64,000 nt of DNA from Macquaria australasica (GCA_005408345.1 SEMN01000045.1:1605001-1669000); one strand, 5' to 3'; counted from the first letter of the stretch, positions 42,801 to 55,889 are shown. The notes: generated by a model from the letters alone, not told the origin. Made by a program: numbers and translations.

Positions 42801-44660
42801 GGCTCAGGTGTCATCACATGAACTAAGTGTGGTCTAACTTTGGCTACATGATGCACGAACAGTATGCGTGTTTTACGTTAACTCCTTACTGAATATCTTG
42901 ACTGGTCTTGTGTCAGATTCTCCATTTTAAAATCCTGTGAACTGTTAGACAAGAGACAATGCACTGCTCTTCTCAGCTGCCTTCTTTATGCTGATCAGAG
43001 ACATGAAATGCTCCTGATGAGATCAAAGATTTTCATCTGCAGTCTAACAAACAAATAAGTAATGTTTTTTGCTGTGTGGGCTTAAAGCACTTTATCTTTA
43101 ATGATACATTTGATTATCATAGACAAACTTTCTCTGCTGCCGAATGATTCCCATCATGAATAAAAACATTTTGAGGCTTATTAGCTCTTTAACTTTAAGC
43201 AATAACCCACTAACCTACTTTATAGACTCTGAGTCACACAAGTCAATCACCGAGTGCATTAGCAGCCAAGGTGGAAACGCTTCTTAAACTTGCCTATTTG
43301 ATAGGCAACAGAACTCCCACTCTTACTTACTTTGTAATTCCTCTCTCTTATCTCCTCTCCCACTCCTCTTCCATCTTACCTTTTCCTATTTCTCTTTCTG
43401 TTTCTTTACTTTTTCTTGCTGTTTCAAGTCCCCGCAGCGCTATTTAGAGCATGGCACAGGGCTATATTAATGTGATTAAAGAGGATTGTGCAGGTAACAC
43501 AAGTCCAGCTGGCAGTAAACTCAGCGGTGCGGTTCCTCTCTCACAGAGCATTAAAGCTTCCCTGTTTATGGAGTTGCCCTCCATAAACAATACTATATAA
43601 TTCTCTTTGAACGTTACAGCGCATGCCTCATATAAAACAACGCAAAATAAGAGGGGACACCATGCGCACCCACACATACAGTACATTACCTCCACACACA
43701 CACACACACACACACAAACAGAAGGCAGGCTGCAGCGCACGTGCACACAACCACTGCATTAAGCGATCAGTGTGTCCTCTCTGCATGTGCCAGCAAGACT
43801 TTGAATGGAAGGCATTGTTTTCTCTTGGGAGTAAACAACCACAGAAGACAACTATATTCAACACATAGTCTATATGCACCAAAATAAAATCTCTCTCTGC
43901 TCACTATAGAGCTAATCAATATTTCAGCAGCCCAGCCTTGATTGTTCATGCAGGCCATGAGAGGGCTAATGAGGCGAAGCTGCAAAGACAATGTGCACAC
44001 CAAAGTAGGCTATCTACTAAAGGACAAAATTATCTTTCATATCTCCTGGATCAGTCCCGCTCTGCCCAGGATGAGGTGCTACTGAAGTGAACCACTCGAG
44101 ACCTTCCGCTGCATGACAGCTTATGAGGAGGCATATCTGCCTGAGAGAGCACAGATGTGATTCCCTCTGATCTGGTGTGTGTCAGAGTCCTCACGCCTCA
44201 TATGCTGTTTGTTGTCAGCGCACTTTGAATTGCACTTTATGTGGGAAACGTGGCATGCACATAAATGACACTTGATGGATTGACACCAAACTGAGAGCTT
44301 GGAGTTGTGAGGGTTTTATTCAAAGTTTAGTTAAACACAAATAGATCTTTCAATGGCGCATTTTACTCTTATGGTGTGTTTTAGTAGCTACTTGAGTTTG
44401 AATATTTATAAAGACAAAATGTTCACACCTGTTTTGCTAAGGGACTGTACAAAAATGATTAGGGGTTCATAAAAGGGATGAGAGTCTTGTTTTTTTCTAG
44501 TTCTAAATTGATATTTTAGACAGTTGCAGTCAGTTCTGTCGGAGTCGGTGTGTGTGATGCAAGTAGCGGCTAATGTAGACTCAAGCAGAGATGAGGAGCG
44601 GTCTACAGAGGTCTGGTTAGCTCATTTCTTTATAACTCCACACCCCCAGATGCTGACTCA
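42801..44660. other. gene-desert segment
   Basis: A CA run lies at 43697-43715. Non-repetitive sequence at 43440-43625 is a candidate regulatory element. The rest is undistinguished. Confidence 0.5.
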
Positions 44661-44809
44661 GGCTACATCCACACTAATACATTTTTTCTGCGTGTAGTAT
44701 GGACGGAGATTATTTCTGAAACTGTGATAAAACGCTTGTGCATATGAAGATCGTTTTCGTTTTTTGAAATGCCGTTTTAAAATGAAAACGTATTAGTGTG
44801 GATGTAGCC
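44661..44809. mobile_element. 149-bp MITE with GGCTACATCCACACTAATAC termini
   Basis: The left end GGCTACATCCACACTAATAC is exactly inverted at the right end. The flanks carry TCA on both sides, a possible 3-bp duplication. No coding capacity. Confidence 0.8.
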
Positions 44810-47800
44810 TCAATGTCACTTGAGGCAGCGTCAGCTGACTACATTTATTTATCAGACTTTACTCAGCTCCCTCTGGAGCCAAACAAAAGGCTTTTTTACT
44901 CAACATTTTTCACATTTGCAGTAGTATTCCCCACGACCTGTAAAACAGACTTTGATATGTGAAATGGAGTTCCCCTTTAAGATATTATGGTTTATATTGG
45001 GGTACAGGATTAAACAAGTTGTACAAATTGAACACTGCTGTATTATTTTGACATGTCATGTTGCAGTTCTAAATCAAGAGGAGGGTTCAAAGAAAATATT
45101 AATAACTCTGGGGAGGGCCTCGCTTTTTTCAGCCCCCCTCGCCACCAAAAGAATTTCTGTACGCTTCCTAAATGTGATGTTAAATCTTTAATCCCAGATC
45201 TGCACTTCACCCAGAAAGAACCTTTTGACTTCACACGTGAAATGCTGAAATAAAAAGTGTTATGGTTGCAGGACTATAAATTCAAGTGCTAAAGTTATGA
45301 AACGCTGTTAGCGTGCTTTATTTTGGGTCTCCATTGCCATCAAAGAGAAAAAAAACAAGCTATGTAAACACAGAGATCCTTGCAGGCACACTAACACACA
45401 CAGCAGGCAACACCCAATTATCTTTGCTCACAGTAAATGAGAAATAGTCAAATTAGTGTAGGGGTCTAGGAAGTATCTTCATAGATTAGAATATAAAAAG
45501 TGGAGGAAAACATCCTCACTCACAATTCCTCACAGACCCTCGACACAAAGCCAAATGTAGGCTATTTCATAAAACTACAACCCGGTGTCATCAAAGCTCT
45601 CCCTGCGGAGGCGTTATTCTTGATCGCTCCTCCCGTCTAAGCGCCCTATTTCTCCACAGTCATCTTTGTTTGCAACACTTGTCTCGCGTCACCGAGAGGA
45701 AAAAAAACCCCGCATTCGATTCATCTTAACAGTCTGTGTGTCACTGGGGGAAAAAAATGGGTGAAACTTTAAAAAATTCAGGCTTTGTTGCCAGAGAACA
45801 GAAGGCTGACAAAGTTTTATAGAGGCAGCCATGAAGTTCTGCCTCATTAGATAGAATAGCTGTTCTATATTCAGAATCTCTGTGGGGCTAACAAATGCAA
45901 TGAGTGGGCCAAACTCGGTTCGTTCCGCCAGAGCGAGGGCCCTTTTGTTTGTGTTTGGTGGGTGGGGTTGGCTGGGGTACAGGGGCCAGGCGGGCCCTTC
46001 AAAACCTGGATTTCACCACAGCCGGGCAGACTATATTAGGAGGACAGAGTATAAGATGGACTACATAAGAAACCCTGTAGGATTTGAAGTTCCACAGCTT
46101 GTCCTTAAATGATTTAATCCAGTTGGTTACATCACTGCAGAGACCCAGATTGATATCTGCCATGAAGTTCTACAGGTGTATTATCTCCCCACAGTGTAGC
46201 ACAAAGGAAGCATAATACTTCAACTGGAGTAGAGCAGTGACTGAATGACATCTTGCTCGTCATTTCATGGTGGTATTTCAAAAGATAATTTCAGTTTATT
46301 TCAATTTGGGTCTTATTTTCGTGGCCATAACTGTTGTTACTGTTGGACATGATAGCGTTGTTCTCACCAAAGTAAATGACATGTTGTAAACAAGCCAACA
46401 TTTTATTATCTACACCTCAGTATCTGGAGTTAAAACACACCCAAAATTATGATAATCCCTCACTGAACAGGAAAACTATGTGGGTCCACCACTACAGTAA
46501 TTACACCAGGTCAGAGTTGAACCTGACAGTCGATCTATAAACTGTATATAATATAATAATAATTTTACCGTTTGCCTTCATTTTCTCTTTCAAAAAGTGT
46601 GGCTAACCTGGGAGTTTCTTCAAAACCTGTATGATCGTCTGGCAGTGCATTTCTTGCCTCGTCTGACTCTCAGCAGTAAACTTGGTCAGCACAGTGTTAT
46701 CATAACTGATGGTCAAACTTGTGAATTGTAATAAACCAGAATTGTCCTTTAAATCTGCTATAATCAATATTTTACCTTAACGATGGATCACATGACTAGG
46801 TGTTGTGAGAAAGATGTTGCTCACAGTGACGAACCGACAGCTTTACAGTATTTTAGCATCTTTCAGCTCAACTTTAACTGCTCTGGTTCACTCTGGCAGC
46901 TGTCATCAGAGGCATTTCCAGCAGCAGCAGGCAGCTCTGATAGACCCCAGTGTCTGTTGCTTTTATTGGGAAGAAGTTATAGGAAATACAATGTGTTTGT
47001 CACCAAGTTAGCAGCGCTTCATTATCGCTGCTATTCTTCAATAAAAACGGGGAGGAATAGTACAAACAGAAACAGTCACAGCGAGCTGAAAAGGGCTGCA
47101 GGCGACAGGCTCTTGCTGTGGTTTGTAACTAGTGCACCTCCAACACGTCATCAAGGTAAACAACTTTACCTTGCTGTGCAGTGCAGTGTTGGGAAAACAC
47201 TCGCACTGTGCCAGCGTGGCCCCCCACCATGGAAAAACTCTGTTGGAAAAATTACTCCAACCTGATGCTAATGTTGCTCTCTGCTGCATGTGTAAATAGG
47301 CAACTGCTTACTTGCATATTAGCCATATCAGCTCTATAAGGTGATAATAGGCTTTGTCATTGTTGTGTTTACAGCTTGTTTCCACTGGCCAGCAGTTCTG
47401 TTAATGCAGGTTTAGCCTCTGCTTTAAATGTTTACTGTTACATGTCTGCTCCAATTCATTGGCCCATTCTCATTTTGATTATGAAAATGTGATGTAGTGT
47501 TTTTGTCAAATACAGGCCACTGTAGGCTGTCATTTGTGAGTATTTGTGATGTTCTTTATTTCCAAAGGTCAGGGCCCTTTAACAGCTCCATCGCATTGCA
47601 TGTGCAAGTTTGAGATCATTGTACAAATAAACTTATCATGGTATCATTGCCTTAATTTTAAGAACTGACTGTATGATGAGAGGCTAAGAGATCTCTTATC
47701 ATTTGCATGTTCTTCAGACAAAACAGCGTGAATTACTTAAACTTTATTATTATTATTTTCCTTCCTTTTCGCTTCCATTTGAAATCTTCACCTTCAACTA

Positions 47801-48169
47801 TATACTATAGTATATAGAGTGGAGCTAGTGTGTTTATTTTTCACATGCATTTATATTTTAAGAGCGGCACTAATTCCAGAAGGCAGTGTCCCTGAATATT
47901 TAAAAAAAAAATCCACTGACTGAGTTTAAGGACACATCTCAGAGTTGTCCTCCTAAAAAAGATTAGAGGATTAGGAAACCATCTCCAAGTTGCTGTTTCA
48001 TGTCTGCGTCCTAGATTCAGCTTGATATCCTTTGATTGCACAAAGAAAGCCACACAGGCTGCAGCGCTTTGGGCCGAGATAATGGAGAGAAATGTGCACT
48101 GTGTCATTATTTTCATCTAGCTCTGTAGCAATCATTTATTATAGGCAGCATTTCATTGATAACGTAATG
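44810..48169. other. gene-desert segment
   Basis: It includes a repeat at about 46740-47400, related in reverse to 11280-11640. The 160-codon open frame at 46783 falls in that repeat and resembles no known protein. Confidence 0.5.
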
Positions 48170-48690
48170 GGCCTATTGTCTATTCACACTGGCTCCCTCA
48201 TTAGGGGCTAATAATGTAAATGTAATACAGGCTATTAGAGGTGTTTAGCAGGCTTGTGTCTGAAGACGTGGGTATTTGTTGGGCAGATGGACGCAGCTCC
48301 GGGGCTGCCCTCACCCCTGACCCCCCACAGATGTCCCAAACCCAGGCAGAGCTCCGTCACGAAGCGGTGGAAAATCAGTAATACGCCGGAACCGACTTGT
48401 CAATACGCAGGACAATTGGGCCCGTTGGAGCGCCAGCTCTGGCTGCGCAGCGGCGCTCGTTGCTGCGTGAAACACGCAGTGATTACAGCGGAGATGAAAG
48501 AGGGAAAGAGGCCATGCGGTGCCTTTCTGTGAAGGCCTGTTTGACCGATGGCTCTCGCCTGAATAGGGCTCTGGTGGTCATACATAAATTAAGAGGTTAA
48601 GTGAGCCATCAGGAACAAATGTTTGCATTTATTAACTAAGAATAATAGCTCCCAGCAGTGAACCCACAGCCTGGGTTTCCCCTTTGGGTT
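48170..48690. promoter_or_regulatory. candidate conserved noncoding element
   Basis: Long non-repetitive stretch with CTCATTAGGGGCTAATAATG, CAATTGGGCCC, GATTACAGCGG and TAAATTAAGAGG cores. Its mixed composition differs from the surrounding repeat-derived DNA. Function is inference only. Confidence 0.35.
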
Positions 48691-49432
48691 GAATTCTTAA
48701 ACGCAGGGCCATTTCAGTTTGGTATATTAGGCTGGTTTAAACTCTAGGCCAGCCTATATCTAGATCAATCAAGTCTAATTAACCTCCACAAAAACAGACT
48801 TTTATTATCTTACACACATATACGTAATATGTTACAGATACAGTATAAAAGAGGGATACTGCAGGTCAATAATACCAAAGCACTCCTGCTGTAAATACTA
48901 ATGTCTGAAGCCACAACGGGACTATTTGTATTATTAAGGCACAAGCAGTGTTCCAAATGCACAACCAGGAATCACATATATAAGTTATGCAAAAATGTTA
49001 AAAAACCAATAAGCTGCGACTTCATTAAGACATCAGAGACTGAAATGTTCACGAGGCTCGTTATGCAGAACAAACATTCCCATTCACATGTGAAGAGGGA
49101 TCCCGCAGGAATGCAGGAGGCAGGTGTAAATTTAAACTGTTAATGAGGCGCGTCAAAAGCATCAAAGACGCGTCGTGCTGAGCCTTTCTACCATTAGTCC
49201 AAACTAGACAAAAGCCATCAGAGAGTTTTCCTCGCTAAACGGCGCAGAATGGGTCCGAGCAGCGGGAGTTATATTGTAGCCGCAAACCCCCGCGGACTGC
49301 ACCGGGCTAACCAGCCAAGTCTTACGAGTTGAGACTCTAACGAGACAGATGAGATGTCTGCTATTGGCCGGAGTGCAGTACACGGTCTGCATCTTCCGGA
49401 GAAACAAGCGTATCAGCAGGGAGATCCGTTCA

Positions 49433-49456
49433 GGGTTAGGGTTAGGGTTAGGGTTA
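49433..49456. repeat. interstitial telomeric repeat, four units
   Basis: Four perfect GGGTTA units, the vertebrate telomere hexamer, in otherwise unique sequence. Confidence 0.9.
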
Positions 49457-49988
49457 AACATGTCAAGAGTTTCTTGTGACACATAGTAAGTCATAATTAT
49501 GAGTTATAATGACTGTCTCACAGTTATCTCAGACATGACATGGCCTAGTATTCCACACTCATGACCACATGACCTCGGCCTATGAGATAAAGTCATAAAT
49601 ACGAGGAAAACAGTTAATGATGAAAAAAGTTATGTAGCAATATTATAAACAAGTGATGTGCTATTATCAACAGAAGTGGCCTACAGCTACAGCTCAGTGA
49701 TGTGGATGCACAAATACCATACATTTCTTAAGTAAAGGCTAGTAATACCACACTGTAAAAAATATTCCCATGTAAAAATCCTGTGTTCAAAATGTTGCTT
49801 AAGTAAAAATAGGTGAGTATTGTTTGCAAAATCACAGTATCGAAAGCATTCAATGCAGAAAAATAGCCCCTGTAATTGATATACTATTGTTATATTATAT
49901 ATTATATACTAATATATATTAAATGGTCAGATTACCATTGCTGATGCATTAATGTGCGTCACTGTTGGCCGAGGTGAAGCTCATTTTA

Positions 49989-50931
49989 AAGGAATAGTTC
50001 GGTGTTTTGGGATACACACTTATTCGCTTCTTGCTGAGATTAGATGAGAAGATTGATACCACTCTTGTGCCTGTACAGTAAATATGAAGCCGGTTATCTT
50101 AGCTTAGCATAAAGACATGGAACCAGCTAGCATGGCTCTGTCTAAAGCGGGCTTATGTGCCATGCAGGGTATTTCTTGGCTAGGACCATAGACTGTATAT
50201 AAAGATGGACGACGCGTCTCCACTTGAAGCTAAAATACCCCGGATACGGGTGCTGCCATCTTGTGCTGGTGACGTCATTTGGAGACAGAGTCTGCGCAGT
50301 AGTGATCCGCAGTTCCCACTTGTACACCCGCCCAAACCAGTCGTGAGCACACCACAAGTTGTCAATCATGACGTCACACCCCCTTTTTAATAGCATCAAA
50401 TAACAAATTAAAACCAAACTTATCAGAAAAACACTTGAACACACATCAACATGATAAGAACTACTTAAAATGACAGAAACCGTCTTTGGGGAAAATGTGT
50501 TTGATGTGTACTTTGATTTTTCAGTTTGGCCCATGTCCCATCCACTAACATGGAGGGGGCGGGGCTTATGACCTATGCTGCAGCCAGCCACCAGGGGGCG
50601 ATCCAGATGTTTTGGCTTCACTTTTGGGGAGCTGTCATGTCGTCCATCATTATACAGCCTATGGCTAGGACCAGTTGCCAGAAATAGTTTTTGCACTTCA
50701 GTTTTTGTATGGACTAAAAAAACTATACATAACTTATTATTTAGTGAGCTTTAGAGGTGCTGGTACACTAGACCGATGCTAGCTTTTTCCCCGTTTCCAG
50801 TCTTTATGCAAAGCTAAGCTAACCAGCTGCTGGCGGTAGCTTTATTTATATGAGAGTGGTATCAATCTTCTCATCTGACTCTCGACAAGAAGACAAATAA
50901 GCATATTTTCCAAAATGCTAAACTATTCCTT
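49989..50931. mobile_element. AAGGAATAGTT long-TIR element, middle layer of nest
   Basis: Inverted termini of about 85 bp start AAGGAATAGTTCGGTGTTTT and end AAACTATTCCTT, with GATGAGAAGATTGATACCAC repeated in opposite orientation. TA flanks both ends. It is interrupted by the MITE at 50187-50663. Confidence 0.75.
50187..50663. mobile_element. hAT-like MITE, CATAGACTGTATATAAAGA family (copy B), innermost layer
   Basis: This 477-bp element starts CATAGACTGTATATAAAGAT; its right end is the inverted CATAGGCTGTATAATGATGG. The flanks carry an exact 8-bp duplication GCTAGGAC (50179-50186, 50664-50671). It shares its interior with copy A, including CCACCAGGGGGCGATCCAGA. The 184-codon open frame across it is not a gene. 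Confidence 0.9.
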
Positions 50932-51729
50932 TATCTACTGTTGGGTAGTTTAATCATAACATTATATTTACAAAGGTCATCATACGTTTTGTATGTAAGA
51001 TCTTAACTTGTGAAGTAACTATAGCTGCCATATAAATGTAGTGCAGTAAAAAGTAGAATATTTCCCTCTGAATGGTAGTGGGGTAGAAGTATAAAGTGTC
51101 ATGATATGGAAATAAAGTACAAGTACCTCAGATCTATACTTAAGTCCTGTACTGTACTGAGTTACTTTCCACCACTGATATGAAATGCATCTCAAAGAGG
51201 AACATTTCACCTAAATCCCAGATTCACACTGGCCTTCCGGTCCAATCAATATTGAGTAAATATGAAAAGCTCCCTGCCAAATCCAGAAACTATAGAAAGG
51301 TGAAGTGCTTCTGGTACAAAATAACAGACCAGTATACCTCCTGAAACCACTTCCTCGATAAAGCTCAGGAGATGCTAACTTGGCAGAATAATGGAGTATC
51401 TTTTTATCTGAATGAAATCTACATCATCTATCACTTCTGAACCAGAAAACACACTGTTATCTGCAGGAAAATCCTGTTTCATATTGCCAGAGTGACCTTT
51501 TCCACTTTATTTTCCCACATCAGTGTGGATTCACCGATGCATGGGAGCGTAAAACTTTTCTATCTGGTTCCAGGCAATGGAAACGAGTAGTGAATTCTCA
51601 CTAATACACGGCAAATCGTCCTGAGGCATAGGAATAACATATTTGAATGATGAAATCCAGCACGATTCCCTGTGGCAGGCAAATTCCCTTAAATTCTTGC
51701 ATCTCAGCAGGCACGTATAGCGGTGGGTT

Positions 51730-52035
51730 TTGGGAAATTAGGCTAATGGGAGGCTTGCATGTGCATATGAGTGCTTGCTGTAGGTGGTTACATGTGTGCG
51801 TGTCATTTCAATAAAAGGCAGCTTATGTAAATGAGCTCGTGTGACCAACTCGAGGGACGACGACAACGCCTCACGCAGAGTTTTAATGTGCAGCTCTACC
51901 AGTGTTTTTACCCGAGACTAACAAGGCACAGCGCGCCATCAGGGCTGAGCAGCAGCGTTCATAGCCATTAGACAAGTCAATGGGCCTTATGTGAGGCGAC
52001 GCGGAAGGGCCCTGCTGAGCCTGAGGATGAGGACG
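51730..52035. promoter_or_regulatory. candidate conserved noncoding element
   Basis: Non-repetitive sequence with TTATGTAAATGAGCTCGTGT, CAATAAAAGGCAGC and TTTTAATGTGCAGCTCT. Only sequence character supports this. Confidence 0.3.
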
Positions 52036-52195
52036 TGCGGTGGGAAGAATTAGCAGCAGTCAAGTCTGTGGCCCACTTCTGGCCTTTGGAGACTTTGATA
52101 GGTGACAACCAGAGTGGGTGACACATTGGCATGGCTGTCTGCTGTTTGTGTGGATTGTCAGGGGGATAACAAACAAGGGGGGCCATCTCCTTCTC

Positions 52196-52255
52196 CTCTC
52201 CCCTCCCCTCCCCTCCCCTCCTCTCCTCTCCTCTCCTCTCCTCTCCTCTCCTCTT
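52196..52255. repeat. (CCCCT)n / (CTCTC)n pentanucleotide array
   Basis: About twelve C/T pentamer units. Confidence 0.9.
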
Positions 52256-52454
52256 GTCAGTCATTTCTCATCCGTAGGACAGCGAAGGTGGCGCGCCTCC
52301 AAAGCATGGCCTACTTTTCCTGCTCTCACACAGAATGGAAATGAGCTCAACTTATTTCTCTGCGAACGTCTGTCTGATTTTAATTAACATCACAGTCGTT
52401 GTGATAAAACAGCGCTCTGTCTATATCTTACAGCGACGAGATCCCACATCCGTC

Positions 52455-52458
<4 letters not shown>

Positions 52459-52522
<64 letters not shown>
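52459..52522. repeat. (GT)n microsatellite
   Basis: 32 uninterrupted units. Confidence 0.97.
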
Positions 52523-52524
<2 letters not shown>

Positions 52525-53079
52525 GGGGGGGCGACAGAGAAGACAGTGAGCTCAAATCCATAATTTAACCGAATGCCCACAAGCTGCACACAGAAACACT
52601 GATTTCAACACACTTCTCTCAGGTCTCACATGAACACACACACACACTCAACCCACTACTGTATTTTTAATTGTTGTTCATGTTCTCCCTCCCCCAAACA
52701 TATAGCATCATGGAGTTCAGTGTTTTGCAGCGTGGCACTCTCCCTCTCTCTCGCTCTGTGTTTGTCTTATGGCACACTCAGGGTATTTATAGCATATTCT
52801 GTCAGACAATGTAGTGCATTTGTGTGTATTCATTTGGAAATAATAACATTGACAACTGCTTGAGAGATGGAGGGGTTGAGAGAGGGAGAGGGACTCATTT
52901 TGAACATGTACCCACTAACGAGCTGTATTGTGCTCCAGGCGATGTGTATGATAGCTTGAAGCCGCTCTCGCTCTCTCTCTGTGTGCGTGTGTGTGTGTGT
53001 TAAAGTGTGTGTGCCTACTTATTGGCAGCTGAGGGATCTTAACAGTCTCTCATTTCTTTTCTAATTTCTATGTGCTATA

Positions 53080-53635
53080 CTCTCCTCTCTTCCTATCTAC
53101 TCTCCTCTTGTCTCCTCTCTTCCTATTTCCTCCCCTCTTCTCTCTCCTCACCTCCTCTCTCCTGTCCTCTCCTCTCTTCCTACCTCTTCTCCTCTCCTCT
53201 CCTCCTATCTCCTTTCCTTTCCTCTTCTCCATTCTTCCTATCTCCTCTCTCCCCGTCTCTTCTCCTCTCATTTCCTCTCTTCCTATTTCCTCCTGTCTCC
53301 TCTCCTTTCCTCTCCTCCTATCTCCTGTCCTCTTCTCTCTTCCTATCTACTCTCCTCTTGTTTCCTCTCTTCCTATTTCCTCCCCCTCCTCGCTTCTCTC
53401 CTCCTATTTCCTTTCCTGTCTTTGTTTCTCCTCTCCTCATCTCATGTCTCCTGTCCTCTCCTCTCTTCCTATCTCTTCTCCCCTCCTCTCCTCTCTCCTT
53501 TCCTCACCACCTATCTCCCCTCCTCTTCCTACCTCCTCTCCTCTCATTTCCTCTCTTCCTGTCTCCCCTCATCTCCTCTCTTCCTATCTCCTCACCTCTC
53601 CTCTCTTCCTATCTCTTCTCCTCTCCTCCACCATT
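53080..53635. repeat. pyrimidine-rich minisatellite-like block
   Basis: More than 550 bp of degenerate CTCCTCTCTTCCTAT units, nearly all C and T on the plus strand. The 212- and 193-codon open frames here are low-complexity artefacts. Confidence 0.9.
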
Positions 53636-54992
53636 TTTCACACTCAGAAGTAGGTTTTGTTCTATTACAGCCCAAACTCTCTCTTCCGTGCTATTGTTTA
53701 GAGTGTAATGCATTATCCATCTCCATTCCACTTTGTTCACTCCACTTCACTTCAAGTAGCTGCAACTTATGAGCAACACATGCTCATGCTGACACACACA
53801 AACACACACACACTCACACTCATATGCAGGCACGCAGCGCCACGATCCCATTAGCTTTAATATTTCAGCAGCGTCATAGCATTCGCCAACGGCCTTGTCA
53901 CCGCCTTCTCCCCAGTGTCCTCACCCTCCAACATCACCACCAGGACCGGGAAAGCACTCAGCTGACCTCGAAGCTGAGCTCGCACTGTGCCCAGCATTCC
54001 CAGGAGTCCCCCCCCCCCTCCTCCTGTCACCCCCACCATCACCACCACCGCCGCTGCCACCTCGAGGGAGGAGCAGGAAGAGGGGAAGGGGAGAAAAAGA
54101 GGAGATGGAAGGAAGGGGGAGCGGAAAAATGCAGAGGCAAGTCCGTGAGAGGGGGCGAGGGAATGAAAATAAGATGAAGAAGAGCGAGAGATACAGAGAG
54201 AGGTTGTGTGGGTGGGCTATGGGGTGCTGATTAGGCCCTTGGTTTGAAGTGCTCAGCGGCTTACCCTTGTGGATGTGCACACACACACACACGCGTGTAC
54301 ACACTGATGCATGCACACACATTGTTTCACACAGTCTTTATAACTCATTCAGTGTTACAAAGGCTTTAGAAGTATACGGTGAGGACAGTGCGCCGCGTTT
54401 AGGCATTCTGTTAGATATTCTCTGCTCTTTGAGGTGGAATATTTCCCTTTTGTTCTGAAATTCATGCCTGTGATCAATTGCATGGAGAGGTCTACTGCAT
54501 AATAGAGCTGTGTGTGTGTGTGTGTGTCTATATGTATGTGTGTATCTGTGTTTTATCTGCCTGCCCATGTCTGTCCATCTGTGTGTGAAGAATAGAGCCG
54601 AATGCAAAGAATCGAACAGAACTCCCTGATACGCCTGGCAGAAATGTGTCTTTGTGCTCACCTGAGGCATAAAAAACCTCATCACAGCATGCAGGGCTCT
54701 TTTGTACTCAGGCTACACAATGCTCTAACTCTGCTCCGTTCATTTCGGCAGGGTCTGACCACTTGTTAGCTATACGGAGGCTGTGAAAGTGAGGACAAAC
54801 AAATCCAGACACACACACACACACACACACACCCAAACAGCATAAGCTATGTCCTGTGAGTTATAACTCATGCATGATCACTAAATGGAAACATTTGTTA
54901 TCTCCACAACAATACAGCCAGAGGAGCTGAATCTTTTATGGCTCCCTTGCTCCCCCCCCCCACCCCACCCCACCCCACACACACACACACAT

Positions 54993-55028
<36 letters not shown>

Positions 55029-55889
55029 ACGCACACTACAAGACACACACACACACACACACACAGATGCCTGCCACACGTTGGAGCTCACAGGTCATCC
55101 TCCTGTGAATAAACCCAAAGAGGACGCATCGAGGCATAAACAACCACACAACACCTCCTTCCTCAAACCTCAAACCTTCATCAGACATTAAAACTGGGGC
55201 GGTTTTAACACACCTGCATGCACGCGCACACACAAACACACATAGGGGGCCTTCACGCCTTGATAAATGTGCAGTTATGAAACATTAACACAAATATATC
55301 CCCATTGTCTTGCTATGAAATATTGAGGTTCTTGTTCAGACTGATACATGCTCTCGGAGCTCATCCTCTATTCACATGGACTAAGCATTCAAGTTATGGC
55401 AGAAGCTTTTGGGAGCTGGTCTGGGCTGGTCCTCGACAAATGTCTTGCTGACTAGCTCCCTAAGTTGTCTTATCTGCTGTTTGGAAAAAAAAAAAAACCC
55501 TCGAAGTTTTGACCTACTTAACAGAACCGCAGAGATCTCCACTGTCAACTCATGCATCCCAAAAAGGGCTGTACCAGTGGTTTTGCATGTTTTATTCTGT
55601 TAACTACAAATGGCATAAATCTTTCATTGCTTCTGACCATTTTCCAAATGAAGCCGCAAGTTTTCTGATTGATTTTCTACCTTCCAGGCAGCCACTGGCT
55701 CCCACTCATTTCATTCCAGTATGAAAATGAACTTTCAAAGACTTCCTTGAGATAGGCAATCCATCGCAATCAACATTTTGTCTCTTTTACTCTTTGTGAA
55801 AGTTAACAGTGCTGTTACATTGTAAAGTATTGGCCACTAGGGACTTTTTGAAACAAGACAAAGAGTCTACAGCCACACTAGCTGCTGTA
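53636..55889. other. gene-desert segment
   Basis: CA runs lie at 54806-54832 and 54975-55065. A purine-rich stretch lies at 54060-54210. No gene recognised. Confidence 0.5.

Larger units (their letters stand above)
49700..51178. mobile_element. CAGTGGTGGAA-family element split by later insertions
   Basis: Left half up to 49988 has AAGTAAAGG and AAAATCCTGTGTTCAAAATG. The right half from 50934 has GTGCAGTAAAAAGTAGAATA and ends TTTCCACCACTG, matching the complete copy at 41503. The left end is degraded. The gap holds the element 49989-50931. Confidence 0.75.

Noticed and set aside
46783..47265. 160-codon plus-strand open frame
   Set aside because: It overlaps a dispersed repeat related in reverse to 11280-11640, with no splice or domain support.
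50142..50696. 184-codon open frame on the minus strand, similar to one at 1539-1730
   Set aside because: Both lie in copies of the CATAGACTG hAT-like MITE; the similarity is that of the repeat, and no protein family is recognisable.
53070..53708. Open frames of 212 and 193 codons rich in Ser, Leu, Pro and Phe
   Set aside because: They are translations of a pyrimidine-rich low-complexity block.
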